Part shown: piece after piece, positions 39,201-48,546 of the stretch
Position numbering within the stretch: the stretch's first letter is position 1
Layout of the letters: every line of letters begins with the position of its first letter
Source: Phycisphaerales bacterium
GTDB lineage: Bacteria; Planctomycetota; Phycisphaerae; Phycisphaerales; UBA1924
NCBI GenBank assembly: GCA_029260555.1
Contig: JAJDCZ010000032.1
Location: 32,780-96,779, forward strand
Reading direction: 5' to 3'
Length of the DNA: 64,000 nucleotides
Program-made: the position numbers and the translations under genes
The notes under the pieces: generated by a model
The model's database searches: none
What the model was told of the DNA's origin: nothing
What the model saw: the letters and a program-made list of their open reading frames with translations, nothing else

Positions 39201-39311
39201 TCCAGGCTGCCGATGCTCAGCACATCCAGATTTCAACACTCCATTAACTTTGATCAGCATCAAGTGTTGTGAGCTTTCTCACAGATACACCTGAAAAGCA
39301 ACCAGACTCAC

Positions 39312-40232
39312 CTAATCCAGCAGTTCCTTGACCGCTTCGAGCAGCCCCTGGTGCAGCTCAGGTGCTTTTTCTGCCCAGACTGAGCAGTGCGTATTGTTAA
39401 TGATCTTTTCTGTAGTTCGGCTCAAGAGCAGCGTGGCGGTTCGTGATCGCTCATGAGTGCTCAGCACCAACAGATCAACACCAATCTCACCAGCCTTTAC
39501 AGGAACCGCCTGAGGAGCTGTGCCCTTGACTGTATGCACCACCACCTCCACCCCTTCATGCTCAAGGCTGTCAACAAGTTTCTGGCCTCGCTCTTTGGTA
39601 ATCTGTGCCAGTTTCTCGCACGCTTCATCAAACTCCATAACCGTATGAAAACCCGCGGGAATGGTATATGCAGTAATCAAATGTACGGTGCTGAAGCCCA
39701 GCGTTCTGGCAAGAGTGATACCCCGTGTGACTTCCAGATATGAATCCGCATCCAGATCCGAAGCGACGCCGAGTGATCCAAAGTCGCCCCGGAACTCCGG
39801 CTGCACGATCAGCGTGCTGACCGGGCTTTTCCGCACCAGCTGGTTGGCAATAGAGCCCAGAGCACCTCGTTTGAGCCCGCCCTTGCCGTAACGCCCCATG
39901 ATCAGCAGGTCCGCTTTGATTTGTGCCCGGAGCTTGAGGATCTGTCGTTCAGGCACGCCTTTGACCACATGAAGCGTCGCACAGCCCTCCAGCCCATGAC
40001 TCTTGACAAAAGTATCAAGTTCCTCGCAAGCATGAGTTTCGTGTTTTTCACTCAGACCTGGCACCGCTTGTTCCTGAGAGCCAGAAATAGGCTCAATAGC
40101 ATGGACCGCGTGAAGCTCTGCTCCGATTTTCTCCGCCAGCCTCTTTGCCATGAGCACCGCAGCAACGGATTCGATGGTCAATCCTGTCGCTACGAGGATC
40201 TTTCTAATCGGTCTTGGTTCCTGATTGCTCAT
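39312..40232 (-). CDS. Tandem universal stress protein
   Basis: A 306-aa protein with two UspA domains (about 8-150 and 155-295). The first keeps the ATP-binding G-x2-G-x9-G-S pattern (MGRYGKGGLKRGALGS). The second has a related but altered LSTHERSRTATLLLSRTTEKI. Such tandem Usps act in stress adaptation and are typically cytoplasmic. It is convergent with cheB and divergent from lepA; no regulatory site is evident. Confidence 0.9.
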   Translation of the reverse strand: MSNQEPRPIRKILVATGLTIESVAAVLMAKRLAEKIGAELHAVHAIEPISGSQEQAVPGLSEKHETHACEELDTFVKSHGLEGCATLHVVKGVPERQILKLRAQIKADLLIMGRYGKGGLKRGALGSIANQLVRKSPVSTLIVQPEFRGDFGSLGVASDLDADSYLEVTRGITLARTLGFSTVHLITAYTIPAGFHTVMEFDEACEKLAQITKERGQKLVDSLEHEGVEVVVHTVKGTAPQAVPVKAGEIGVDLLVLSTHERSRTATLLLSRTTEKIINNTHCSVWAEKAPELHQGLLEAVKELLD

Positions 40233-40434
40233 CCGTTGCGTTCCTTTGTATACAACTCTACCTATCTGACATCGGCAAAAGCCACATCAGACTGACCCAG
40301 AGCATACATTATCGGCAATAAACTCGCCCGGCTCGGCCCCGGCTGGCACAACGCTATCATTCTCTCGCCCTCCGTCCTTACAAACTCAGCTCACACCCGT
40401 GATAGACACCCCCTGCTCTGGTGAATCAGACCGC

Positions 40435-42264
40435 ATGACGACCGACATCAAACACATCCGCAACTTCTCGATCATTGCCCACATCGACCACGGCAAGTCC
40501 ACACTGGCTGATCGCCTCCTGCAGGCAACCCAGGCCGTCACCGCCCGAGAAGCCCGTAATCAATTGCTCGATTCCATGGACCTTGAACGCGAGCGAGGCA
40601 TCACCATCAAAGCCTCTGCCGTCACCGTCCACCACACCCACAACGGCCAGGAATACATGCTCAACTTCATCGACACCCCAGGGCATGTCGATTTCACCTA
40701 TGAAGTCTCCCGAGCCCTCAAAGCCTGCGAAGGCGCCATTCTCGTCGTTGATGCGGCCCAAGGCGTACAGGCACAAACCGTCGTCAATGCCTATCTGGCG
40801 ATTGAGCAAGACCTTGATATCATCTCTGTACTCAACAAAATCGACCTCCCCGGTGCCAGACCCGACGACATCGCCATGGAGATCGAGCAGGCACTGGGAA
40901 TGGCCGCCGAAGACTGCATCCTGGTTTCTGCCAAAACCGGCCAAGGCATCGACGAACTGCTTGAAACCATCATCGAAAAACTCCCCCAGCCCCCAGCCCC
41001 CACCACCAACAAAACCCGTGCACTCATCTTCGATGCCATCTACGACGACTACCGAGGCGTCATCGTCTATTTCCGCATGTTTGATGGCACACTCAAAACC
41101 GGCGACAAAATCCGCATGATGGGGCTTGGTCGTAACTTCTCCATCACCGAACTCGGCAAATACACACCCAAACCGGAAAAAGTCAAAAGCGTCGGCCCCG
41201 GTGAAACCGGCTATCTCGTCGCCGCCATCAAAACCCTCGGCGATGTCCGCGTTGGCGACACTATCACCCTCGAGAACAGCCCCGCTGACCAACCACTCAG
41301 TGGCTACGAACCCCCCCAGCAAATGGTCTTCTGCGATTTCTACCCCTCAACCAACAGCGAAAAGAAAAACAACGACTTTGAAGAACTCCGCGATGCCATC
41401 AACCGCCTGAGCCTCAACGATTCGTCGTTCACCTTCCAGCCCGTTCACTCTGAAGCTCTGGGCTTCGGTTTCCGCTGCGGCTTTCTGGGCCTCCTCCACA
41501 TGGACATCATCCAGGAACGCCTCGAACGCGAAGGCGATGTCGAAATCGTCCAGACCGCCCCCACCGTCTCATACAAGGTGCAGGTTCGTTCAAAAAAAGG
41601 GCTCATCAAGGAACTGGAAATCCACAACCCCGCCGACCTGCCCGATGCCGGCACCATCGTCTCCATTGCCGAGCCCATGTGCCGGGTCAACATCATTTCG
41701 CCCAGCGAGTTCGTAGGCGAAGTCATGAAACTCTGCCTGGAACGCAGAGGCATCTACAAACATCAAACACTCGTCTCCGCAACCCGACAGATGATGACCT
41801 TTGAAATCCCCCTCGCTGAAATCATCTACGATTTCTACGACAAACTCAAAGGCCTCACCAGCGGCTACGGCACCATGGACTACGAAATTACCCAATACCA
41901 CAACGACAACCTTGTCAAGGTCCAGGTCCTCATCAACGCCGAACCCGTCGAAGCCCTCTCACTCATCTGCCACAAAGACCGCGCCGAGTTCAGAGGTCGA
42001 CAACTGCTCACCAAACTCAAAAAACAAATCCCTCGACACCAGTTCGAGATCCCCCTCCAAGCTGCCATCGGTGGCAAAATCATCGGCCGCGAAACCATCA
42101 AAGGCTTCCGCAAAAATGTAACCGCCAAATGCTACGGCGGCGATGTCTCGCGCAAACGAAAACTCCTCGAAGCCCAGAAAAAAGGCAAAAAACGCATGAA
42201 GTCCGTAGGCTCAGTCCAGATCCCACAAGAAGCCTTCATGGCCGTGCTCGATCAAAGTGAATAA
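40435..42264 (+). CDS. lepA: Elongation factor 4 (back-translocase LepA)
   Basis: A 609-aa translation GTPase that acts on stalled or mis-translocated ribosomes. G1 AHIDHGKST is near residue 16, the switch region has RERGITIKAS, G3 is DTPGHVDF and G4 is NKID. The LepA-specific C-terminal domain has GFRKNVTAKCYGGDVSRKRKLLEAQKKGKKRMK. The start is ATG 40435; an upstream GTG at 40399 is in frame but unlikely. It has no operon partner; a divergent Usp gene precedes it. Confidence 0.97.
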   Translation: MTTDIKHIRNFSIIAHIDHGKSTLADRLLQATQAVTAREARNQLLDSMDLERERGITIKASAVTVHHTHNGQEYMLNFIDTPGHVDFTYEVSRALKACEGAILVVDAAQGVQAQTVVNAYLAIEQDLDIISVLNKIDLPGARPDDIAMEIEQALGMAAEDCILVSAKTGQGIDELLETIIEKLPQPPAPTTNKTRALIFDAIYDDYRGVIVYFRMFDGTLKTGDKIRMMGLGRNFSITELGKYTPKPEKVKSVGPGETGYLVAAIKTLGDVRVGDTITLENSPADQPLSGYEPPQQMVFCDFYPSTNSEKKNNDFEELRDAINRLSLNDSSFTFQPVHSEALGFGFRCGFLGLLHMDIIQERLEREGDVEIVQTAPTVSYKVQVRSKKGLIKELEIHNPADLPDAGTIVSIAEPMCRVNIISPSEFVGEVMKLCLERRGIYKHQTLVSATRQMMTFEIPLAEIIYDFYDKLKGLTSGYGTMDYEITQYHNDNLVKVQVLINAEPVEALSLICHKDRAEFRGRQLLTKLKKQIPRHQFEIPLQAAIGGKIIGRETIKGFRKNVTAKCYGGDVSRKRKLLEAQKKGKKRMKSVGSVQIPQEAFMAVLDQSE

Positions 42265-42299
42265 TCAACCTTTGCCCATTGAAATACCAAGATGCATAA

Positions 42300-43490
42300 T
42301 TATTTTTTTATATCAGGCTGCTGTAGCTTGATATAATCAAAGACTGACATCGTTCCCGGATAGGGTTGTTTCATAATGCGTTTATGAAAATCTCTCTTTG
42401 ATTCAAATGTAAGCAAGGCCGCAACATGCTGCAGGCTTCCATCAGCTTTTACCGCTTGAACACGATCAACTACCTGCTGGTTGTCCATGTACGCAACATA
42501 TGGCGATATAGCAACCCGCTGATGTTCTAACTGCTTGAAGTTGCCATGCTGATCAATCCCGCCTCGAAGTTTTACATAGGGGTACGATGCTTCGAGTTTG
42601 TCTTTAAGATCCAAGTCCGGCGGCACTTGGTCAAAGGGACCATCAAAGTAATTGTTGGCAGCAATGTTTTCCGCATTCACACCAAGGAGTAAATATCGCG
42701 TTTGTCCAGTTTTTTCAATCTTCTGAGTTTCAAAGACGAAGCCGGATTCTTTGCCTGACCAAAGTGTTGTCCCTTCGATTTTCTGCAGTTGATCCCAGAC
42801 CTGAACTAAAGGATTAAGAAAATAATATAATGCGTTGTCTTGAGTATTAAAGACTAAAATGAATGCATATCCGGATTCATCAAGTACTCCCGTAACAACC
42901 TCTTCGTTGTCCAGTAAGGGCACTGCATTGTGCATAACCTTCTCGGATTCATCTCGAAATAGCATCTCTGATGCCAAATGAAATACAACCCGTTTTTGGC
43001 CATACTCGACGCTGTACGCATTATTACCTTGCGGCAATACGACGACACCATTTTCTTCCTTAAGAGTCAATGAGTGCGATAGCGTATTGTCCTTTGTATC
43101 AAAGTATGCAAAATATACGATGCCTTGGTCAGCCATTGTAAATCGCAGATTGCCGCTTACCTTATGCTCACCCAGATCAAAGCTGTAATAGTAATAGCGC
43201 TCGGTAGGGTAAACAATCGCAATCTCGGGGAGCTGACCAAACACATATTCAAAAACCGTGTTTGGGTCGTCAAAGCTCAGCTCGACAGGAAAGTTACTCG
43301 GTTTAACGCGGCTTCGCGTAGATGCTTCCATGCGCTGTTGCTGTTCGGAACTAAACGCCCCCGCTGCATCCAAACGGGACTCTACAAAGCGCTGATTCCA
43401 TTGCAGGTTTTTGTTCTGCGATTCGCAGCCACCGGCAACAAAACACATGGATAACAAAATAGCCGAGAAAGTCGCAGCACTTGTTCGCAT
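42300..43490 (-). CDS. Lipoprotein of unknown function
   Basis: A 396-aa protein beginning at ATG 43490 with a signal peptide and lipobox V-A-G-G-C (Cys about 22). The mature chain has mostly beta-type, Tyr-rich sequence (YPTERYYYYSFDLGEH, VYFAYFDTKDNTLSHSLTLKEENG) and a conserved-looking C-terminal half with aromatic residues. I recognise no family. It lies 106 bp downstream of the WP-x-NH repeat gene on the same strand, so it could be co-transcribed or read separately. Codon usage is noticeably more A/T-rich than in neighbouring housekeeping genes, and the product is probably an outer-membrane or periplasmic lipoprotein. Confidence 0.6.
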   Translation of the reverse strand: MRTSAATFSAILLSMCFVAGGCESQNKNLQWNQRFVESRLDAAGAFSSEQQQRMEASTRSRVKPSNFPVELSFDDPNTVFEYVFGQLPEIAIVYPTERYYYYSFDLGEHKVSGNLRFTMADQGIVYFAYFDTKDNTLSHSLTLKEENGVVVLPQGNNAYSVEYGQKRVVFHLASEMLFRDESEKVMHNAVPLLDNEEVVTGVLDESGYAFILVFNTQDNALYYFLNPLVQVWDQLQKIEGTTLWSGKESGFVFETQKIEKTGQTRYLLLGVNAENIAANNYFDGPFDQVPPDLDLKDKLEASYPYVKLRGGIDQHGNFKQLEHQRVAISPYVAYMDNQQVVDRVQAVKADGSLQHVAALLTFESKRDFHKRIMKQPYPGTMSVFDYIKLQQPDIKK

Positions 43491-43596
43491 ACCAGAACCC
43501 GTTATTGTAATTCCAAGAGGGCTATTAATACCCCACAAACTACTTAGAAATCTTTGAAAGACACGAGTTTGGAATGTACCTTCAATATGCCAATGC

Positions 43597-44811
43597 TCAA
43601 TTTGGGACGACATCCATGATTGAGTCCCACCCATTGTGTTCCGGTGGCCAAAAATGTGGATTGATGATAGGTACTGACCATAATCTTGACAGGGCTGCAT
43701 AATGATTTGTAGGCCAGCTTGGATTATTGGAATTTGGATCCCAACTTGCTGATGGATTCAGAAAATGCCCGGGTGGATAGGTCATACTCAATGTGGTCAA
43801 ATGGTTTAACCAACTGGCACTGATCGGTCCATAATGACTCGGAGGATAGATTAATGCACTATTATCTAAACCATGACTCCAGGATCCTGATGATTGAGTT
43901 TCATGATCAGAATCCTGATTTAAAATACTGTCGTTGTACAAATGATTTGCCGGATAGTACCTGCTGACTGTATTAATGTGCGTATTAGGCCAGTCTTGAC
44001 TTCTTAATAGCTTATGATTCGATGGCCAGAAAGCACTTAATTCGGATGCATGGACAGATGGGTTACCGAAATCCCATAACTCACTAAAAACATAAAAGTG
44101 ACTAGGCCCCCAGTTGTTAAAATTTGATTGTAATGAGTTGTGAGTCGGTGGATTGCTCCAAGTAGATGATGCCGCTCCATCATGATTTGGAGGCCAATCG
44201 CTACTCAACTGCCCATCATGGTTTGGACCGGGCCAGCCATTACTGAAATACGCTGTGTGATCGTCTGGCCACGACGACCCCTGAGCCATTCCACCAGGGA
44301 GCGTCTGTTCATTGGGTGTCACCCAAATGGCCATAACAAGGTTGCTCACCATGTGTTGAACGATTTCGTCTGTAAGGGGGCAGCCCAGCTTGGCTGAAAG
44401 AACAATGAAGTCAGCAGCGTCTACCACGCCATCATCATTGATATCTCCTTCTCGAACCAGAAATGATCCATTGGCACCCTGATTCGATATGAGAACAGAA
44501 AGATCATTGGCGGTGATCAAACCATCCCCATCCAGATCGCCCGCCATGGCTCTGACAAATCTGTCCAGGTAGATGAGAAGATCCGCCGGGTCTAGGACAC
44601 CATCGCCGTTTTCGTCCTGCATTGGGTCATTCATTTTTTCCTTGAGCCACAGACCAAGATCAAAAACGCTCAATCTGCCATCCCCATCCAGGTCCTGCAT
44701 GGCCGCAGGGGATCCAAAGGTACAACTCTGAGCAAATCCCGCCGGTGCACTTACTGCTGTTACCGTCAAAGCAACTGCTAACTGCCCCAGATTTCTTCTT
44801 TTTATAAACAC
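43597..44811 (-). CDS. Secreted EF-hand protein with WP-x-NH repeats
   Basis: A 404-aa exported protein. It starts at GTG 44811 with AAGGA nine bases upstream and a signal peptide ending near GFAQ. Four calcium-type EF-hand/dockerin loops follow: DLDGDGRLSVFD (40-51), DENGDGVLDPAD (65-76), DLDGDGLITAND (92-103) and DINDDGVVDAAD (123-134). Residues about 179-395 hold 12-15 copies of a 12-14-residue repeat with consensus [WY]-P-x-N-H-x(3-5)-S-x(1-2), best seen at 181-185, 206-210, 262-266, 286-290, 366-370 and 388-392. The C-terminus has no PEP-CTERM or LPXTG tail. The function is unknown; calcium-binding domain plus aromatic/His repeats suggests a surface or adhesive role. The upstream promoter is unusual (see 44871-44897). 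Confidence 0.8.
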   Translation of the reverse strand: MFIKRRNLGQLAVALTVTAVSAPAGFAQSCTFGSPAAMQDLDGDGRLSVFDLGLWLKEKMNDPMQDENGDGVLDPADLLIYLDRFVRAMAGDLDGDGLITANDLSVLISNQGANGSFLVREGDINDDGVVDAADFIVLSAKLGCPLTDEIVQHMVSNLVMAIWVTPNEQTLPGGMAQGSSWPDDHTAYFSNGWPGPNHDGQLSSDWPPNHDGAASSTWSNPPTHNSLQSNFNNWGPSHFYVFSELWDFGNPSVHASELSAFWPSNHKLLRSQDWPNTHINTVSRYYPANHLYNDSILNQDSDHETQSSGSWSHGLDNSALIYPPSHYGPISASWLNHLTTLSMTYPPGHFLNPSASWDPNSNNPSWPTNHYAALSRLWSVPIINPHFWPPEHNGWDSIMDVVPN

Positions 44812-45210
44812 TGTATGTGTTCCTTAACTTAGACCAATGGATCTCAGCATAAAGCCATTAAACCTGATCAATAATAACGAACTGGGGGGGGGGTCAAGGT
44901 TAAATATCTATTATTGTCGATAATTTGTTCTATTTTGAATCACATTTTGAAAACATGCCAAAACCTGATTCACCATCGGATTAGATACAAAACCACAAAA
45001 TTCCATCGTAATCGACCTGAATGACACAAAATTGAGGCGCGCTAATTCTTCGTTTTACCCTATCAATTCAAAAATGCAGCGTGCCTCATTCACATAAATC
45101 TGGCCATTCCACCTCCCACTAACCTTACCTAAACCTTGACTCTGCCAAGATGTTAGACTTTAACCAATCAGACGCATGGCGAGAGTTGAGATAGGGTTAT
45201 TTGGTGTTTT
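44812..45210. other. AT-rich intergenic region upstream of the WP-x-NH gene
   Basis: About 400 bp between the repeat-protein gene and pgi, both on the minus strand. Apart from the poly-C promoter (44871-44897) it is AT-rich and holds no gene or clear terminator. Confidence 0.5.
44871..44897 (-). promoter_or_regulatory. Candidate phase-variable promoter with C10 spacer tract
   Basis: Minus-strand reading: -35 TTGACC (44892-44897) and -10 TATTAT (44871-44876) are separated by 15 bp, eight of which are part of a run of ten C (44884-44893). Sigma-70 promoters prefer 17 bp, so gain of two C would tune it up and loss would weaken it. The predicted transcript starts about 52 bp before the GTG. The design matches known homopolymeric spacer promoters such as opc in Neisseria meningitidis. 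A sequencing error in the run must be excluded. Confidence 0.55.
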
Positions 45211-46641
45211 TTACGAAATCACAAACTCCGTTTCCGTAAGCCTCCCCTGCACATTTTTGAGATGCTCTTCATACCCGGCGCGCCCCATCAGCCCGAAGGT
45301 CGCCTTCTTCCCAAGCTCCACCGCAGGCTGGTTGTACGCATCAATGTTTAGCAGCAGCCCCGCATAAGCCGTCGTAACCTGCCAAAGCTGAATAAACTGC
45401 CCGATATGCTGAGCATCGATCCGCGGGAAGCGAATCGTAAAGTTTGGCCTGAGTGATTCGACCAGTGCATATTCCGTCGCCTTTTTCTCCGCAGCCATGA
45501 GCTTGGCGATGGACGACCCTTCCAGATATTCCAGCGCCTTCACGCCCAGCCCCGTTGGAATCGAAACATCCGTATCAAACTCCTGCACTTCCAGAAATCC
45601 AATCACCTTGTCGTTGGGGCCTTCGCGGTAGAGCTGAACCTGTGAATGTTGATCCGTGGTGCCCAGTGCCTTGATCGGCGTGTATCCCGCATAAATATCC
45701 TCGCCAGCATTGTCAGCCTGTTTGCCGAGCGATTCTGCCCAGAGCTGGGCATACCAGTCCGCCATGCGGTACAGCGCGTTGGCGTAAGGCATCATCACAT
45801 GGTTGGACTTGCCCTTTCGAGCCGCCAGCTCCACCAGCAAAAACGCAAGCATGGCTGCGGGATTCTCACTCAGCCTGGGATTTGAACATTGAACATCCAT
45901 CTGCCCAGCACCATCGAGCAGAGCATCAATATCAATGCCACACATCGCAGCACTGAATAGCCCCACAGGGCTGAGCACACTGAATCGTCCACCAACACCT
46001 TCAGGCACAGGCAGCGTTTCATATCCCTCAGCGTCACAAATAGAACGCATGGTGCCCTTGGCAGGATCTGTGACCGCGACGATATTCGCACCCGCCTTGT
46101 CACCCAGTTTTTTATTGAGCATTTCACGGATGATCATGAACTGAGCCGCCGTCTCAGCTGTCTCGCCAGATTTACTCACAACATTAAATAATGTCCGCTC
46201 CAGCCCACCACCATCCCCACCTGCAGCTTCACAAAACGCCAGCGTCTGACTCAGCGTATCAGGATCAACATTGTCAACAACGAACATGCGCGGCCCATTT
46301 CGTTGTTCGCCAGCCAGCAGATTGTGCGTGGAGGGGTTCAATGCTGACTGCAATGCGATATTGCCAAGAGCTGAGCCTCCGATGCCAAGCACCACCAGAT
46401 TGTCAAATCGACCCTTGAGCTTGTCCACAAGCGTCTTGACCGCTGTGACATGCTCTTTGCGCATATCCCCAAAGGGCAGCTCACGCCACCGCTCCCAGCC
46501 CGTCCCCCGGGACTTGCTCAGACGCTCAGTAATATGGGCAATAGCACTGGCAGCCTCACCCGCAGCATCAATCCGGGCAGGGTCCAGACCATGAAAACCA
46601 ACCCGGGTTGACAGACAGTTTGCATATTCAAGAGTGAGCAT
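45211..46641 (-). CDS. pgi: Glucose-6-phosphate isomerase
   Basis: Glycolytic enzyme interconverting glucose-6-phosphate and fructose-6-phosphate (EC 5.3.1.9). At 476 aa it has the short bacterial (Bacillus-like) length. VVLGIGGSALGN contributes the sugar-phosphate site, VSKSGETAET is the SIS-domain loop, EGVGGRFSVLSPVGL matches the family signature and TTDQHSQVQLYREG carries the catalytic His. The ATG at 46641 is divergent from ppa across 139 bp. Confidence 0.96.
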   Translation of the reverse strand: MLTLEYANCLSTRVGFHGLDPARIDAAGEAASAIAHITERLSKSRGTGWERWRELPFGDMRKEHVTAVKTLVDKLKGRFDNLVVLGIGGSALGNIALQSALNPSTHNLLAGEQRNGPRMFVVDNVDPDTLSQTLAFCEAAGGDGGGLERTLFNVVSKSGETAETAAQFMIIREMLNKKLGDKAGANIVAVTDPAKGTMRSICDAEGYETLPVPEGVGGRFSVLSPVGLFSAAMCGIDIDALLDGAGQMDVQCSNPRLSENPAAMLAFLLVELAARKGKSNHVMMPYANALYRMADWYAQLWAESLGKQADNAGEDIYAGYTPIKALGTTDQHSQVQLYREGPNDKVIGFLEVQEFDTDVSIPTGLGVKALEYLEGSSIAKLMAAEKKATEYALVESLRPNFTIRFPRIDAQHIGQFIQLWQVTTAYAGLLLNIDAYNQPAVELGKKATFGLMGRAGYEEHLKNVQGRLTETEFVIS

Positions 46642-46780
46642 GCCAAGAGGGTATCGCCGGTTTATGGAAACTGAAAGTACGGTGACAGAAAACAGGTCTA
46701 TTGTGTGGTTCAGCCAAGGCTCAATTGCGTCGAGTCGTTAACCAGAGCCTTGGTCCAAGAACAGGGGAGTGAATCCGACC

Positions 46781-47347
46781 ATGATCCATCCATGGCATGA
46801 TGTGAGTCCAGCAATCGAAGGCCTTGAGTTTAAACAGGCGGTCCGCGCCATCATCGAGATCCCCAAAGGCTCGTCCAATAAGTACGAACTGGACAAAAGC
46901 TCGGGGATGCTCAGGCTCGACCGGGTTCTCTCGTCAGCAGTGTATTACCCTGCCAACTATGGGTTTATCCCCCAAACCCTGGCTGAGGACGATGACCCGC
47001 TCGATGTGCTGGTCTATTGCACCGAGCAGATCCCGCCGCTGTGCGTATGCCGGGCCAGGCCTGTAGGCTTGATGACGATGGTCGATGAGGGTCAGCCTGA
47101 CCACAAAATCATTGCCGTTCTGGAGAATGACCCGGAGTTCGCCCATTATCAGCGTGCGAGCGATTTCGGGCCTCACAAGTTCAGGATGCTGCGTCGATTC
47201 TTTGAGGATTACAAAATGCTTGAGGAAAAAGATGTCGCTGTCGACGAGATCCTGCCCGCAGATGCCGCCATTTCCATCATCGAAGATTCCCTTTTGCGTT
47301 ATTCTACAGCTCGTCGGAGCGGTTCACTGACGGGCTTGACCAGATAG
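46781..47347 (+). CDS. ppa: Inorganic pyrophosphatase
   Basis: Hydrolyses pyrophosphate to phosphate with Mg2+ (EC 3.6.1.1), pulling biosynthetic reactions forward. The 188-aa family I enzyme shows the signature DDDPLDVLV with its metal-binding aspartates, the upstream substrate-contact region YELDKSSGMLRLDRVLSS and YYPANYGFIP. ATG 46781 is used; the GTG at 46769 is too close to the AGGGGAG ribosome site. It is followed by hpt after 38 bp. Confidence 0.95.
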   Translation: MIHPWHDVSPAIEGLEFKQAVRAIIEIPKGSSNKYELDKSSGMLRLDRVLSSAVYYPANYGFIPQTLAEDDDPLDVLVYCTEQIPPLCVCRARPVGLMTMVDEGQPDHKIIAVLENDPEFAHYQRASDFGPHKFRMLRRFFEDYKMLEEKDVAVDEILPADAAISIIEDSLLRYSTARRSGSLTGLTR

Positions 47348-47385
47348 GCGATCACTCAAACTTCCTTTTTCAACGAGGATCAGGC

Positions 47386-47967
47386 ATGTATCGAGATATT
47401 CAGCGGGTGCTGATCGACCAAGGCACAATCGCAGCTCGTGTGCGCGCCATGGGCCAGGAACTGGCAACAGACCTCGACAGGGATTTACGCGAGCAGGTCC
47501 AGAACGGCGACAAACCGGGGCAGATCGTACTCATACCCATCCTCACCGGTGCCATCGTCTTTCTGGCCGATCTGATTCGGCAGATGCCCTTGAAAATGAG
47601 CATCGATGTCGTCGCAGTTTCAAGCTACCCCGGCAAATCGGTGCAATCCAAGGGAGCCAGCATCAAAAGCGAGCTTCCCAAAAACCTCAAGGATAAGCAT
47701 GTCGTCATCGTCGACGACATTCTGGACTCTGGGCAAACCATCTCGATCGTGCGCAGCCTGATCTCGGAACTTCAGCCCGCCAGCCTGCGAACCTGTGTGC
47801 TTCTGGATAAAAAATGCGTTCGCGCCCATCAAGGTGACGCTGCGATCCAGGCAGATTACTTCGGCTTTGATATCCCCGACGAGTTCGTCGTAGGCTATGG
47901 GCTTGATTACAACGGGTATTACCGTAACTACCCGGAGATCGCAGCATTGCGCGACGATGCACGATAA
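47386..47967 (+). CDS. hpt: Hypoxanthine phosphoribosyltransferase
   Basis: Purine-salvage enzyme converting hypoxanthine or guanine plus PRPP to IMP or GMP (EC 2.4.2.8). The 193-aa protein has the PRPP-binding motif VVIVDDILDSGQT (106-118), the PILTGAIVFLADL loop (51-63) and the C-terminal DEFVVGYGLDYN of the HPRT family. GAGGA precedes the ATG. It lies six bases before the PH-domain gene, so they are co-transcribed; a purine-specific link with that gene is not evident. Confidence 0.95.
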   Translation: MYRDIQRVLIDQGTIAARVRAMGQELATDLDRDLREQVQNGDKPGQIVLIPILTGAIVFLADLIRQMPLKMSIDVVAVSSYPGKSVQSKGASIKSELPKNLKDKHVVIVDDILDSGQTISIVRSLISELQPASLRTCVLLDKKCVRAHQGDAAIQADYFGFDIPDEFVVGYGLDYNGYYRNYPEIAALRDDAR

Positions 47968-47973
47968 TGCACC

Positions 47974-48546
47974 ATGACCAATCACTCTGCCAGTCAGCCG
48001 GGGGCTGAGCTTGCTCTGGGCAACATTTCAGCAGCATCTCGTCGGCTGCTCCCAGATAACACACCAATCATCCATGTTTTCAAACCCGGCGCCTGGTCAC
48101 TTCTGGTACGAAAACCCGTACGACAACTCGTTTTTATAGCTCTCATCTCGCTCATGCTGGCATTTGCTCCCAGACTGAATCTTGCACTCACGCTCCTCGT
48201 GCCAGGCCTCGTCATCTTCGTGTTGATCGACTTTGTGTGGGAGCTTCTTGTCTGGCGCAGCACCGCGCTGGTCCTCACCGAAAACTCCGTCATGAAAATC
48301 ACAGGCGTACTGACACAACACACCGTCGAGATTCATCTGGACAAAGTTCAACACGCTGTAGTCAGACGCACAGTAATACAAAGGCTGCTTGGCATCGGAG
48401 ATGTCGGCTTTGCCTCAGCTGGCACCGCTGTTCTTGAACAGGTATGGAGCGATATCCCCCACACCGCCCAGATTCTGGCGCAAATCCGCAAGGCTCAGAC
48501 AAAACTGTCCAGTCCGTGCGAACCTTCCAGGGAGTCTGAGCGTTGA
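47974..48546 (+). CDS. Bacterial PH-domain membrane protein (YdbS-like)
   Basis: A 190-aa protein with an N-terminal segment (about 1-45), two adjacent membrane spans (about 50-88) and a bPH2-type beta domain (about 95-165; STALVLTENSVMKITGVLTQHTVEIHLDKVQHAVVRR and LLGIGDVGFASAGT). Such YdbS/YdbT-type proteins are of unknown function. The stop overlaps the TTG start of coaE by 4 bp. Confidence 0.8.
   Translation: MTNHSASQPGAELALGNISAASRRLLPDNTPIIHVFKPGAWSLLVRKPVRQLVFIALISLMLAFAPRLNLALTLLVPGLVIFVLIDFVWELLVWRSTALVLTENSVMKITGVLTQHTVEIHLDKVQHAVVRRTVIQRLLGIGDVGFASAGTAVLEQVWSDIPHTAQILAQIRKAQTKLSSPCEPSRESER

Noticed and set aside
39268..39283. TGTGAG/CTCACA hairpin between cheB and the Usp gene
   Set aside because: Only six base pairs, with no T-run in either direction; too weak to call as a terminator.
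40426..41322. A 298-codon open frame on the minus strand opposite lepA
   Set aside because: It is a shadow of lepA codon usage, rich in Asp/Gly/Val/Phe, with no ribosome site or motif.
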